From Lachnospiraceae bacterium (GTDB taxonomy: Bacteria > Bacillota > Clostridia > Lachnospirales > Lachnospiraceae), in contig CAJTEE010000005.1 of NCBI GenBank assembly GCA_910575275.1, forward strand, positions 62,001 through 126,000: a DNA stretch of 64,000 bases, in the 5' to 3' direction. Position 1 is the stretch's first letter. The number at the start of each line of letters is the position of its first letter. The translations under genes and the position numbers were made by a program. Below are positions 33,155 to 40,762 of this stretch, in pieces. The notes below the pieces were generated by a model. It saw only the letters and a list, made by a program, of their open reading frames with translations, had not been told where the DNA came from and did no database searches.

Positions 33155-33615
33155 TGGAGATTGATAAAAAGGAATATGGAAAATACGTAAAAAAGGTGAC
33201 ACCGGTCCACGGCCTCGCAAAGAATATGATGCGGGCGTTTGTGACAGGCGGAATCATCTGCACGGTAGGACAGGTGTTTATGGGGGTTTACGGCGGCATG
33301 GGGCTTGAAAAGGAATCCGCGGCAGCCTGGACAACGCTGTCACTCATTGCGGCGAGCGTGATCCTCACCGGTTTGAATGTGTATCCAAAGATCGTAAAAT
33401 GGGGCGGCGCCGGGGCGTTGGTACCGATTACGGGGTTTGCCAATTCGGTGGTGGCGCCGGCGATTGAGTATAAGGCAGAGGGACAAATTTTCGGAATAGG
33501 CTGCAAAATATTCACAATTGCGGGGCCGGTGATTTTGTATGGGATTTTAAGCAGTTGGGTATTGGGGATTATTTATTGGATTGGACAGATGATGGGGGTA
33601 TTTAAGGTTCTTTGA
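33154..33615 (+). CDS. spoVAC: Stage V sporulation protein AC
   Basis: A 153-residue membrane protein of the SpoVAC/SpoVAE family; SpoVAC acts as a mechanosensitive dipicolinate channel in Bacillus. It has a conserved N terminus (YVKKVTPVHGLAKNMMRAF) and four to five helices, including the motif GFANSVVAPAIEYKAEGQI. Complete, ribosome site TTGGAGG. The genes spoVAD and spoVAE, which normally follow immediately, are absent downstream in this window. Confidence 0.92.
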   Translation: MEIDKKEYGKYVKKVTPVHGLAKNMMRAFVTGGIICTVGQVFMGVYGGMGLEKESAAAWTTLSLIAASVILTGLNVYPKIVKWGGAGALVPITGFANSVVAPAIEYKAEGQIFGIGCKIFTIAGPVILYGILSSWVLGIIYWIGQMMGVFKVL

Positions 33616-33661
33616 ATGACCTATCTCCCTATTTGGCCTGGTTTTTGTTCAAGCTAATTTG

Positions 33662-33682
33662 ATTGCAGCTTTACGCTGCAAT
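33662..33682 (+). terminator. Hairpin after spoVAC
   Basis: ATTGCAGC and GCTGCAAT form an 8-bp perfect stem; there is no continuous T-run, so termination is uncertain. Confidence 0.4.
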
Positions 33683-33801
33683 ATGGTATATTTATAACGA
33701 TAGATTTTGATGAAATTTCACTGTCAAATTTCTAAGCTTTCGTATTGCATAAAGAAATAGAATGACGAATGAAGCATTATGGGCTATAATAGATTAACAA
33801 A

Positions 33802-34173
33802 AGCGAGTATCTGGAACTGAGCCAGACGGTGGCGAGACTCCAGTCAGAGAAGGAAGCCGTAAAGAACGAGCAGGCGAAAAAGCTCCAGGAAAGCAGCGAT
33901 CTGGAAACCACAATCCAGGTCTGCGGCAGGGACATTGACCGAAAGGCGGCAGAGCTTAAGAGCGAGGAGGCTGTCTTTGGGGAGTTTGAGATTAAGGCCT
34001 ATTCTGTAGTACAGAAAGCGGTGTAGACCTATGAGAAGTATCTGGAGAATGGGAAAAATGGTCCCGGCGGACTTCTTGCGATCGAGACAAGAGGGCGGAT
34101 CCAGCGAAGCATTGAGCAGCATAAGAAAGCACTTTTCGGACTGCAGGCGGCCTATAACGCAAAGAACAAATGA
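33802..34173 (+). pseudogene. Decayed coiled-coil gene fragment
   Basis: A frame rich in Glu, Lys, Gln and Ala (LQSEKEAVKNEQAKKLQE...) encodes about 74 residues of coiled coil, meets an in-frame TAG at 34024, and continues for another 49 codons in the same style (TYEKYLENGKNGPGGLLA, IQRSIEQHKKALFGLQAAYN) to a TGA. No start codon with ribosome site is seen; a TATAAT lies just upstream (33785). It is the tail of a larger coiled-coil protein, possibly an SMC-like or mobilisation-type protein, that I cannot name. It occupies the place where spoVAD would be expected. Confidence 0.55.
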
Positions 34174-34293
34174 TACAACATTAAATCCTTTAAACCGGGA
34201 CACACTTTTGCGCGGCTCTCCAAACACCAACACACCCCCAGCCAATCTGCCCGGTATAAAAGGACAGACCAGCGGGAGGCGTATCCTTGGGCT

Positions 34294-35070
34294 TTAGCGG
34301 CCTTCGCCGCAGGAATGTCCGCCGCATCCGTGGCTTGTGCATTCGCCATCATGGTGATGGCCTTCGCCGTGGTGATCACAATGGACATTGGGGTCATATT
34401 CGAGCTTTTCTGCGAGCAGGGCTTCTACGGCCTTGTCGGCATTTCCTGTTACGCCGCCGTACAGCCGGATATTTTCCGCGGCCAGAGCCGCCTGTGCGCC
34501 GCCTCCGATACCGCCGCAGATGAGGATGTCAACGTGCAGAGAGTGGAGCACGCCTGCCAGTGCGCCATGTCCGTTTCCACCGGTGCCGACGACTTCGGAG
34601 GAGACGATTTTTCCTTCCTGGACATCGTAGACCTTAAATTGTTCGGTATGGCCAAAGTGCTGAAAAATTTCTCCGTTTTCGTATGTGACTGCAATTCTCA
34701 TAATCATTTCTCCTTTCGGTTTTGCATTCATTTGATAGAAGTCCTGTCGGGAGCAGACGCCGCAGGAGCCATCCCGGCCGTCGCAGAGCATGTAGTCTCC
34801 GCCGCCGATGTACAGAGGCCGGCCGTTAACCAGCATATCGGCGAGCTTTTTCCTGGCATTCGCATAGATCTGTTGGACTGTGGTGCGGGCAATCTGCATG
34901 CATTCGCTGCATTCCTCCTGGGAAAGCCCCTCCTTGTCGATCAGGCGGATGGCTTCGTATTCATCCACGCTGAGTTGAATAGGGGGCCTTGCCTCGTCGG
35001 GATCGGAGGGCAGGAACAGCAGTGTCCGCGGAAAGCGGCATACTTTCCTGCATTTTCGGGGCCGCGGCAT
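34294..35070 (-). CDS. DUF134 - NifX fusion protein with His/Cys-rich tail
   Basis: A 258-residue protein. Residues 1-100 are DUF134 (UPF0251), a sigma-4-like DNA-binding domain: PRPRKCRKVCRFP at the start and GLSQEECSECMQIARTTVQQ as recognition helix; C96, C103 and C106 add a possible metal site. From about 122 a dinitrogenase iron-molybdenum cofactor/NifX-like domain follows (MRIAVTYENGEIFQHFGHTEQF; ILICGGIGGGAQAAL). The last 28 residues contain ten His and five Cys, a likely metal-binding tail. GGAGGT precedes the ATG. A DNA-binding and metal-cluster protein in one chain suggests a metal- or redox-responsive autoregulator. Both parts also exist as separate neighbouring genes in Clostridia. 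Confidence 0.85.
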   Translation of the reverse strand: MPRPRKCRKVCRFPRTLLFLPSDPDEARPPIQLSVDEYEAIRLIDKEGLSQEECSECMQIARTTVQQIYANARKKLADMLVNGRPLYIGGGDYMLCDGRDGSCGVCSRQDFYQMNAKPKGEMIMRIAVTYENGEIFQHFGHTEQFKVYDVQEGKIVSSEVVGTGGNGHGALAGVLHSLHVDILICGGIGGGAQAALAAENIRLYGGVTGNADKAVEALLAEKLEYDPNVHCDHHGEGHHHDGECTSHGCGGHSCGEGR

Positions 35071-35098
35071 GTCTGAGTACCTCCTCGATGCTTGATTT

Positions 35099-35152
35099 AT
35101 GACATATGTCATTTATAAACGCTATTATACAAGAGTTTATGGCATATGTCAA
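35099..35152 (-). promoter_or_regulatory. Consensus promoter with two palindromic operators for the DUF134-NifX gene
   Basis: On the minus strand TTGACA (35147-35152) and TATAAT (35124-35129) are 17 bases apart. The perfect palindrome ATGACATATGTCAT occupies 35099-35112, just after the expected start of transcription, and an imperfect copy ATGGCATATGTCAA lies at 35139-35152 over the -35 box, 40 bp away. Binding at both would block the promoter, so repression, probably by the encoded DUF134 domain, is the simplest reading. Confidence 0.75.
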
Positions 35153-35215
35153 ATATTTTGCAACCGGAAGCGGTAAAAAATATTGTTTCCGATTATAAGG
35201 TGGATTTTGTGCTTA

Positions 35216-35241
35216 CACGCAGTAAAAATCGGCGCAGAGCC
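35216..35241 (+). repeat. Dispersed short repeat, copy 3
   Basis: AGTAAAAATCGGCGCAG with CACGC before it matches copies at 7212 and 30289. It lies in the 335-bp gap (35153-35487) that holds no gene of its own. Confidence 0.45.
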
Positions 35242-35402
35242 CTTTTATTTCCGATAGCGACTTCAAAAACGAGATACATAGCCAAATATGCTCCTGATTT
35301 TCGAACGACGTTCTCGAAGAAAACTCCTGCGCACAATTTACAAGTTATTTCTGAATCATTCTTTACAAAACAGGGGCTTACGAAACGACTCCGAAGAAAA
35401 GC

Positions 35403-35471
35403 TTTACACCCGTACCAAATGTTTGATACAATAAGACAAAACCATCCAATCAACCGATACAAAATTGTATC
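35403..35471 (+). promoter_or_regulatory. Promoter and operator of the Crp/Fnr gene
   Basis: TTTACA and TACAAT are separated by 18 bases (35403-35432). Downstream, GATACAAAATTGTATC (35456-35471) is an inverted repeat with 7-base arms, and one more GATACAA half-site overlaps the -10 box. The position after the transcription start suggests repression. Confidence 0.5.
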
Positions 35472-35487
35472 ACAGGGGGACGAAACC

Positions 35488-36147
35488 ATGGAATTTGCAG
35501 AGTATTTTCCCGTATGGCCTAGATTGACGCCTGCGGAGCAAAAGAAGCTGTCTGAAAGTGCGGTCAGCCGGACCGCTAAAAAGGGACAGATCCTCCATAA
35601 CGGGAGCGCAGAGTGCACCGGGCTTTTGCTGGTGCAAAGCGGGCAGCTTCGGGCATATATCCTCTCGGACGAGGGGCGGGAGATCACGGTCTACCGGCTG
35701 TTTGATCTGGATCTGTGCCTGTTTTCTGCTTCCTGTATGCTGCGGAGTCTCCGATTTGAGCTTACCATCGAGGCGGAAAAAGATACGGAGTTCTGGCTGA
35801 TTCCTGCCGAGGTCTATAAACGGCTCATGGAACAGTCGGCTCCGTTGGCGAATTATACGAACGAGATTATGGCGGAACGCTTTTCTGAAGTGATGTGGCT
35901 GATGGAGCAGATCCTCTGGCAGAGTCTTGATAAACGCCTTGCCGCCTTTCTTCTGGAGGAAATGGCGCTGGAGGAGACCGGGGCGCTTAAAATCACACAC
36001 GAGAGGATCGCCAATCATCTGGGGACGGCCCGCGAGGTGGTTACCAGGATGCTTCGCTATTTTCAGAGTGAAGGGCTGGTAAAGCTCTCGCGGGGCCAGA
36101 TCGAGATTACTGACAAAGCCGGAATGCAGACGCTCGACATGGTATAA
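35488..36147 (+). CDS. Crp/Fnr family transcriptional regulator
   Basis: A 219-residue regulator with an N-terminal cyclic-nucleotide-binding-like beta barrel (about 10-120; GLLLVQSGQLRAYILSDEGRE) and a C-terminal winged helix (THERIANHLGTAREVVTRML, about 165-185). There are only two cysteines, C48 and C88, and no FNR-type cysteine cluster, so it is unlikely to hold an iron-sulfur cluster; the effector is unknown. ATG after GGGGGA is chosen; the long open frame upstream is promoter DNA with the dispersed repeat. It is convergent with the CoA-disulfide reductase operon and is a good candidate to activate it, given the operator at 38811. Confidence 0.88.
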   Translation: MEFAEYFPVWPRLTPAEQKKLSESAVSRTAKKGQILHNGSAECTGLLLVQSGQLRAYILSDEGREITVYRLFDLDLCLFSASCMLRSLRFELTIEAEKDTEFWLIPAEVYKRLMEQSAPLANYTNEIMAERFSEVMWLMEQILWQSLDKRLAAFLLEEMALEETGALKITHERIANHLGTAREVVTRMLRYFQSEGLVKLSRGQIEITDKAGMQTLDMV

Positions 36148-36246
36148 TCTCGGCAGAGATTATACTGCGCATACCGATTTCTGCGTCTACCGCAGAAATT
36201 CGGGCGCCTGCCCCGGAGGGATATCATGTCCGAAGGACATGATATA
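36143..36246. terminator. Three consecutive hairpins between convergent genes
   Basis: TATAATCTC-GGCA-GAGATTATA (36143-36164), ATTTCTGCG-TCTAC-CGCAGAAAT (about 36177-36199) and an 11-bp-arm hairpin around GTCC-GAA-GGAC (36222-36246) follow one another. The first overlaps the Crp/Fnr stop codon. No long T-runs are present, so they may act as a bidirectional RNA end or barrier. Confidence 0.5.
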
Positions 36247-36269
36247 ATGCCGTCCTGCGCCGGGATCTT

Positions 36270-37961
36270 CTACCGATCCATCCCGCAGGCATGCGCCGCT
36301 TCGATCAGGCGGCGGTCGTTTATTACCGCATCATAGAATCGGAAGCCGCCGGAGAAATTGTAGCAGGTATAACCGCTGCCGGCCAGGATCCGGCAGGCGA
36401 TGTAGCTGCGCAGGCCGCTCTGGCAGATGACATAAACGGGCTTTTCAGGGTCGATTTCGGAGAGCCGTTCCCGCAGCTCATCCACGGGGATATTCAAAAA
36501 GCCGTCAATGTGGCCGTGCCCATATTCCCACTCCGTGCGGACATCCAGACGGGTCACGCTTCCGTCCTCGGGCAGATCGGCAAGCTCCTCCAGACGGAAC
36601 TGTTTTAAGAGCCCTCCGGAGATATTTTCGATCATAAATCCGGCCATATTGACCGGGTCCTTGGCGGAGGAGTAGGGCGGCGCATAGGCCAGATCCAGAT
36701 CTGCCAACTGCTCGGCCGTAAATCCGGCATGGATAGCCGTCGCCAATACGTCAATGCGCTTGTCAACGCCCTCATAGCCAACGATCTGGGCCCCCAACAG
36801 TCTGCCGGTTTCTTTTTCGAACACGACCTTCATGGTCATCAGCCTGCCGCCGGGATAGTAGCCTGCATGACTCATGGGAGAGAGGATAACCGCATCGGCA
36901 GAGATTCCTGCGCGTTTGGCGGCGGCTTCGTTGATCCCTGTGACGGCGGCAGTCATATCAAATACCTTGATGACGGAGCTGCCCTGCGAGCCGGGATACC
37001 GGTTGTCGCCGCCGCAGATGTTGTCGGCGGCAATGCGGCCCTGCCGGTTAGCCGGGCCTGCCAAGGAGATGAGAGCATCCGTACCGGTGACAAAATGTTT
37101 GACCTGTACGGCGTCCCCCACTGCATAGATATCGGGCGCGGAGGTCTCCATCCGATCGTTTACCAGGATACTGTCCTTGATGCCTAAGGAGAGGCCGGCC
37201 TCCTTCGCGAGCCGGGTATCCGGAGTGACGCCGATGGCAAGCACCACGAGATCGGCCGTGAGGGGATCTTCGTCTTTTAAAAGAACCCGGACCCCTTCTT
37301 TATCATCCTCAAAGCCCTCTACGGTGTGTCCCAGCATGAGCCGGACGCCGTGCCCGCGCATTTCGGCATGGATCAGAGCGGCCATATCCGGGTCAAAGGG
37401 GTTCATGAGCTGCCTAGGGCGCTGGACAATCGTGACCTCTATGCCAAGCTCACGCAGGTTTTCCGCGAGCTCCAGCCCGATAAAGCCGCCCCCGGCCAGC
37501 ACGGCAGACCTGGGCTTCTGCGTCTTGACATAGCGGTGGATGGCAAAGGTATCCTCCACGGTGCGCAGGGTAAAGAGCCGGTCTATGCCTGTGCCGGGCA
37601 GCCTGGGCCTGGTAGGCTTTGCGCCGGGCGACAAAAGCAGCTTGTCGTAGCTTTCTTCAAATTCCTCGCCTGTCTGCAGATTTTTGACGGAGACAATCTT
37701 GCGGGCCGGGTCGATCGCGGTGACCTCATGCCGTACCTTCATGTGTACCCGAAAGCGGGAAAAGAAGCTCTCGGGTGTCTGCAGTGTCAGCTCCTTTGGG
37801 TCTTTTATGACTCCGCCGATATAGTACGGCAGGCCGCAGTTGGCGTAGGAGACATAGCCGGACCGCTCGAATACGACGATCTCGGCCTGCTCATCCAGTC
37901 TTCGGATTCTGGCTGCTGCAGTGGCTCCGCCTGCTACACCGCCGATAATAACAACTTTCAT
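36270..37961 (-). CDS. CoA-disulfide reductase-type flavoprotein with C-terminal rhodanese domain
   Basis: A 563-residue pyridine nucleotide-disulfide oxidoreductase. FAD site GGVAGGATAAARIRR at 7-21, redox cysteine C42 in SYANCGLPYYIGG, NAD(P)H site AGGGFIGLELAENL near 156, FAD site VYAVGDAVQV-like stretch near 280, and dimerisation domain to about 450. Residues 465-550 are a rhodanese domain with active-site loop CQSGLRS. This CoADR-rhodanese fusion is known from bacteria that reduce CoA disulfide, polysulfide or persulfides. It acts in the cytosol. GGAGGT precedes the ATG. It is the last gene of a ferredoxin / NapH-like / reductase operon. Confidence 0.93.
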   Translation of the reverse strand: MKVVIIGGVAGGATAAARIRRLDEQAEIVVFERSGYVSYANCGLPYYIGGVIKDPKELTLQTPESFFSRFRVHMKVRHEVTAIDPARKIVSVKNLQTGEEFEESYDKLLLSPGAKPTRPRLPGTGIDRLFTLRTVEDTFAIHRYVKTQKPRSAVLAGGGFIGLELAENLRELGIEVTIVQRPRQLMNPFDPDMAALIHAEMRGHGVRLMLGHTVEGFEDDKEGVRVLLKDEDPLTADLVVLAIGVTPDTRLAKEAGLSLGIKDSILVNDRMETSAPDIYAVGDAVQVKHFVTGTDALISLAGPANRQGRIAADNICGGDNRYPGSQGSSVIKVFDMTAAVTGINEAAAKRAGISADAVILSPMSHAGYYPGGRLMTMKVVFEKETGRLLGAQIVGYEGVDKRIDVLATAIHAGFTAEQLADLDLAYAPPYSSAKDPVNMAGFMIENISGGLLKQFRLEELADLPEDGSVTRLDVRTEWEYGHGHIDGFLNIPVDELRERLSEIDPEKPVYVICQSGLRSYIACRILAGSGYTCYNFSGGFRFYDAVINDRRLIEAAHACGMDR

Positions 37962-37962
37962 C

Positions 37963-38541
37963 TTACTGTACCTCCTTATTTTTTAGCTTACAGATCAACT
38001 GCGTCATGGTGCCCATGGGACAATAGACACACCAGCTGCGGGGTTTAAACAGCAGCATGGTGAAAAAGCCGAGAACCGTGGAAGTGAGCATGACGCTGTA
38101 AAAGCCAAAGGCGAACTGGGCGACCCCCGCGTGGAAAAGAGTCCCGTGATAGGCCCAGTGCCAGGGCAGCTTAAAGGTCCAAAGCAGCGTGACTGCCTGC
38201 CCAAGGCTCTTTGCCCCGGCAAAGACCAGATACGTGTTCCAGAGCATCTGAAAAAACATGATAAAGAAAAAGATCAAAAACCCATATCGGAAGCCCTTGC
38301 TTTTCATCCAGCCCGGGACGTCCTTTTTTCGGGAGAGCCCAAAGCGCCCGCCTAATAGCCCGAATAGCTGTCCTCTGCCGCAGTAACGGTTGCAGTAGCC
38401 CTTGTTCCCTCCGATTCCCGCGAAAAGTAATGGGATAAAGAAGCATAAGAGCCCCAGCCAGGCAAAAAGAATATTGAAAAAACCGAGCAGCAGATAGGTC
38501 AGTGACAGGATCCATAAATAGTCATGCCAGTGTTTTTTCAT
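37963..38541 (-). CDS. NapH-like polytopic membrane protein with cysteine clusters
   Basis: A 192-residue protein with about four membrane helices (LWILSLTYLLLGFFNILFAW and others) and two cysteine motifs, GYCNRYCGRGQLF near 48 and WCVYCPMGTM near 171, as in NapH/NosR/PceC-type electron-transfer membrane proteins. The canonical ferredoxin CX2CX2CX3C motif is absent from this protein but present in the small ferredoxin encoded just before it. Start overlaps the ferredoxin stop (ATGA), with GGGAGGT as ribosome site. It probably passes electrons between the membrane and the ferredoxin or the reductase; the exact partner is unknown. Confidence 0.82.
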   Translation of the reverse strand: MKKHWHDYLWILSLTYLLLGFFNILFAWLGLLCFFIPLLFAGIGGNKGYCNRYCGRGQLFGLLGGRFGLSRKKDVPGWMKSKGFRYGFLIFFFIMFFQMLWNTYLVFAGAKSLGQAVTLLWTFKLPWHWAYHGTLFHAGVAQFAFGFYSVMLTSTVLGFFTMLLFKPRSWCVYCPMGTMTQLICKLKNKEVQ

Positions 38542-38750
38542 ACGGTTACCTCCCGGATCTCAATGACGGATGCGGGGCACTCTCTTGCGCATTTGCCACA
38601 GCCCACGCAGGTCGTTTGATCGACCTTTGCTACAGTGCCCTTCCATATCTGAATGGCTTTCATCGGACATACCTTCACGCAGCAGCCGCAGGCGACACAG
38701 GTGTGTTCCTCCACAAAAGCCTTTCTTTTTTTTCTCGCTGTTGTCTCCAA
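38538..38750 (-). CDS. 2[4Fe-4S] ferredoxin
   Basis: A 70-residue ferredoxin with two complete clusters of the CX2CX2CX3C type: CVACGCCVKVCP and CVGCGKCARECP. A 17-residue basic N terminus precedes the first cluster. The start is TTG eight bases after GGGAGG; no ATG is available. It is the first gene of the operon with the NapH-like protein and the CoA-disulfide reductase. Confidence 0.9.
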   Translation of the reverse strand: METTARKKRKAFVEEHTCVACGCCVKVCPMKAIQIWKGTVAKVDQTTCVGCGKCARECPASVIEIREVTV

Positions 38751-38784
38751 TGTGTGTTCCTCCCTGTTTGATTTGTATAGACGT

Positions 38785-38827
38785 ATTATAGCAGATCTGC
38801 GTCTGTTTTTCTGTGATTTTGTTACAG
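38785..38827 (-). promoter_or_regulatory. Activator-type promoter of the ferredoxin operon
   Basis: A TATAAT on the minus strand (38785-38790) lacks a good -35 box. CTGTGATTTTGTTACAG, a Crp/Fnr-like inverted repeat, is centred at 38819, about 41 bases before the expected transcription start. That is the class II activator position. The Crp/Fnr protein encoded at 35488 is the nearest candidate. Confidence 0.6.
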
Positions 38828-38858
38828 AAATGCTTGCAGAATCCTTCCCGGGAAAATA

Positions 38859-39041
38859 TACCGAAGCTATATTCCGTATCCTAAAGACAGAAACGAACTG
38901 ACCGCCTGGCTGCCGTTTTTGACGACGGAAAAGCTTGCGGATGCAGAGAGACTGGTGCAGGAATACCCCTGGCTGGAGGAGATCTATGAAGAAATAGCCG
39001 GGCTGCGCCAAAGACCGGAGGAGTATAAGGAACAATGCTAA
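38859..39041 (+). pseudogene. C-terminal remnant, probably of an Rpn/PD-(D/E)XK transposase-like nuclease
   Basis: The translation ELTAWLPFLTTEKLADAERL followed by VQEYPWLEEIYEEIAGLRQR resembles the C-terminal helical part of Rpn family recombination-promoting nucleases, which are abundant in Lachnospiraceae. No start codon or catalytic domain is present and the upstream frame passes into the ferredoxin promoter. I treat it as a fragment; family assignment is tentative. Confidence 0.45.
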
Positions 39042-39233
39042 TGGCGTGGATGACTGCCGGATCAAAAGAGCGGGGCGCGTTTCTCAAAAGAGAGACGGCC
39101 TTGATTTTTTTATATAGAATCTGCGGAATATAAACATGAACGTGTAGCCTGGATTACAGTGTAGCGGGGAATGCTGCAAAGAGGAGGGAGTACCCGATAT
39201 AATGGGGGAAAACGGAATGGAGGCGGTTTTGTG

Positions 39234-40631
39234 ATGGATGAGATTTTTGATTATGTGGACGCACATTTTGATGAGATGATGGAGGAGCTGCGGGAGTTTT
39301 GCTCGATACGGAGCGTCGCGGGGGACACAGAGGGGCTTGAAGCGAGCCGGAAATGGATTCAGGCCAGACTGGAGGCCGCGGGGATTTCGTGGGAGCGTCA
39401 TGAGATTGAGGGCGGGAATGCCCTGATTTCGGCGGAGGCCGTATGCGGAAAGCCGGGGGTTGCGGGCAAAAAACCGGCGCCTGCACTTCTGTTTTATAAC
39501 CACTACGATGTAGTCCGGGAAGGTCGGGAGGAGCTTTGGACGGCACCTCCTTTTGCGCCGGAAATCCGGGACGGGGTTCTTTATGGGCGGGGCGTGTCGG
39601 ATAATAAGGGGCCGCTGCTTTCTCGGATTCAGGCAGTGGAAGCGGTAAAGAGGGTTATGGGCCGTCTCCCCGTGAACGTAAAATTCTTGTTTGAGGGCGA
39701 TGAGGAGACGGGCAGTCCGTCTCTGGCGGGCTTCGCGGCCGAGGAGCCGGAGAGGTTTAAGCGTCTTACCGGAGCGGATGCCTGCCTGTGGGAGAACGGG
39801 CGCAGGGACGAGGCGGGCCGGCCTTGGGCGCGCTTCGGCGTCCGCGGCAGCGTGAGCTTTGACCTTTCCGTCGAGCTGGCGAATAAGGATGTGCATTCCC
39901 GTATGGGAACGGTCGTTCCCAGCGCCTCCTGGAGGCTCGTCTGGGCGCTTGCCACGTTAAAGGGCGAGGATGAGCGGATCACGATTGACGGCTTCTATGA
40001 TGACGTTCTGCCGGTGACCGAAAGGGATAAGGAGATTTTAAACGCTTTTCCGTATGAGGAGGAAAAGAAGCGGAGAGAGCTGGGGCTTCCGGCCTTTTTG
40101 AAGAACGCCTCAGGGCTGGAGCTGAAGAAACAGATTTATATGGAACCGTCGCTTTCGGTCTGCGGCCTGGAGGCGGGGGAGATGTATAACGGTGTCCGCG
40201 GTATCGTGCCGCATAAGGCGTCGGCCAGGATTTCCTTTTATCTCGTCGCCAACCAAAATCCGGACAGGCTGGAGAAGCTGCTTCGTGCGCATTTGAACCG
40301 TCGGGGCTTTGCGGATGTTCGGATCGAACGACATGGGGGTAACACACCGGTCCGCACGCCGATGGACATTCCGTTTAGGGAGATTTTGATCCGCTCGGCA
40401 AAAAAAGCCTATGACGCGCCAATGGTGATCGAGCCGACGGCTTTGGGAGGCGGTCCGGCGATCTATTTTCACCGTGCCTGGCCCGAGATGCCGATCATCG
40501 GAGTCGGCCCGGGGAATACGAATGCCAATCATCACGCACCCGATGAGAATATACGGTTAGAGGATTACAGGGCTTCTGTCAAGCATATGATCGCGCTGCT
40601 CTATGAAATGGGCGAAGGCACGCGAAGCTGA
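39234..40631 (+). CDS. M20 family dipeptidase
   Basis: A 465-residue metallopeptidase of the M20 family (carnosinase/PepV-like size). Zinc ligands are visible in LLFYNHYDVV (His, Asp) and FEGDEETGSPSL (Glu pair with catalytic role), and the C-terminal HHAPDEN supplies another His. The lid/dimerisation domain is at about 205-330. Cytoplasmic, no signal peptide; expected to split dipeptides or acylated amino acids. ATG is ten bases after GGAGG; a GTG directly before it is equally possible. It is followed by a large hairpin and the convergent Crp-type regulator. Confidence 0.9.
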   Translation: MDEIFDYVDAHFDEMMEELREFCSIRSVAGDTEGLEASRKWIQARLEAAGISWERHEIEGGNALISAEAVCGKPGVAGKKPAPALLFYNHYDVVREGREELWTAPPFAPEIRDGVLYGRGVSDNKGPLLSRIQAVEAVKRVMGRLPVNVKFLFEGDEETGSPSLAGFAAEEPERFKRLTGADACLWENGRRDEAGRPWARFGVRGSVSFDLSVELANKDVHSRMGTVVPSASWRLVWALATLKGEDERITIDGFYDDVLPVTERDKEILNAFPYEEEKKRRELGLPAFLKNASGLELKKQIYMEPSLSVCGLEAGEMYNGVRGIVPHKASARISFYLVANQNPDRLEKLLRAHLNRRGFADVRIERHGGNTPVRTPMDIPFREILIRSAKKAYDAPMVIEPTALGGGPAIYFHRAWPEMPIIGVGPGNTNANHHAPDENIRLEDYRASVKHMIALLYEMGEGTRS

Positions 40632-40638
40632 CGGGCTA

Positions 40639-40762
40639 GGAGGCGCAGAGTCTGACCCAGAGGAGTGCGGCCCCGCACGGAGTGAGGTCACTCCGCGCTA
40701 AGGAAAGATGGCTGCTGAGGCAGCCGCGTTCCGACGCACTCCCTTCCGGGCGTCAGACCTCC
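40639..40762. terminator. Large GC-rich hairpin between convergent M20 and Crp genes
   Basis: GGAGG..GTCTGAC..GAGTGCG on the left pairs with CGCACTC..GTCAGAC..CTCC on the right, with a smaller GGAGTG/CACTCC hairpin inside. It overlaps the last ten bases of the regulator gene and probably ends transcripts from both sides. Confidence 0.55.

Noticed and set aside
34315-35076. 253-codon plus-strand frame opposite the DUF134-NifX gene
   Set aside because: The minus-strand protein has recognisable domains, a GGAGGT site and a consensus promoter; this one has none.
39084-39896. 270-codon minus-strand frame over the start of the M20 dipeptidase
   Set aside because: Arg/Pro-rich shadow; the plus strand carries clear zinc-peptidase motifs.
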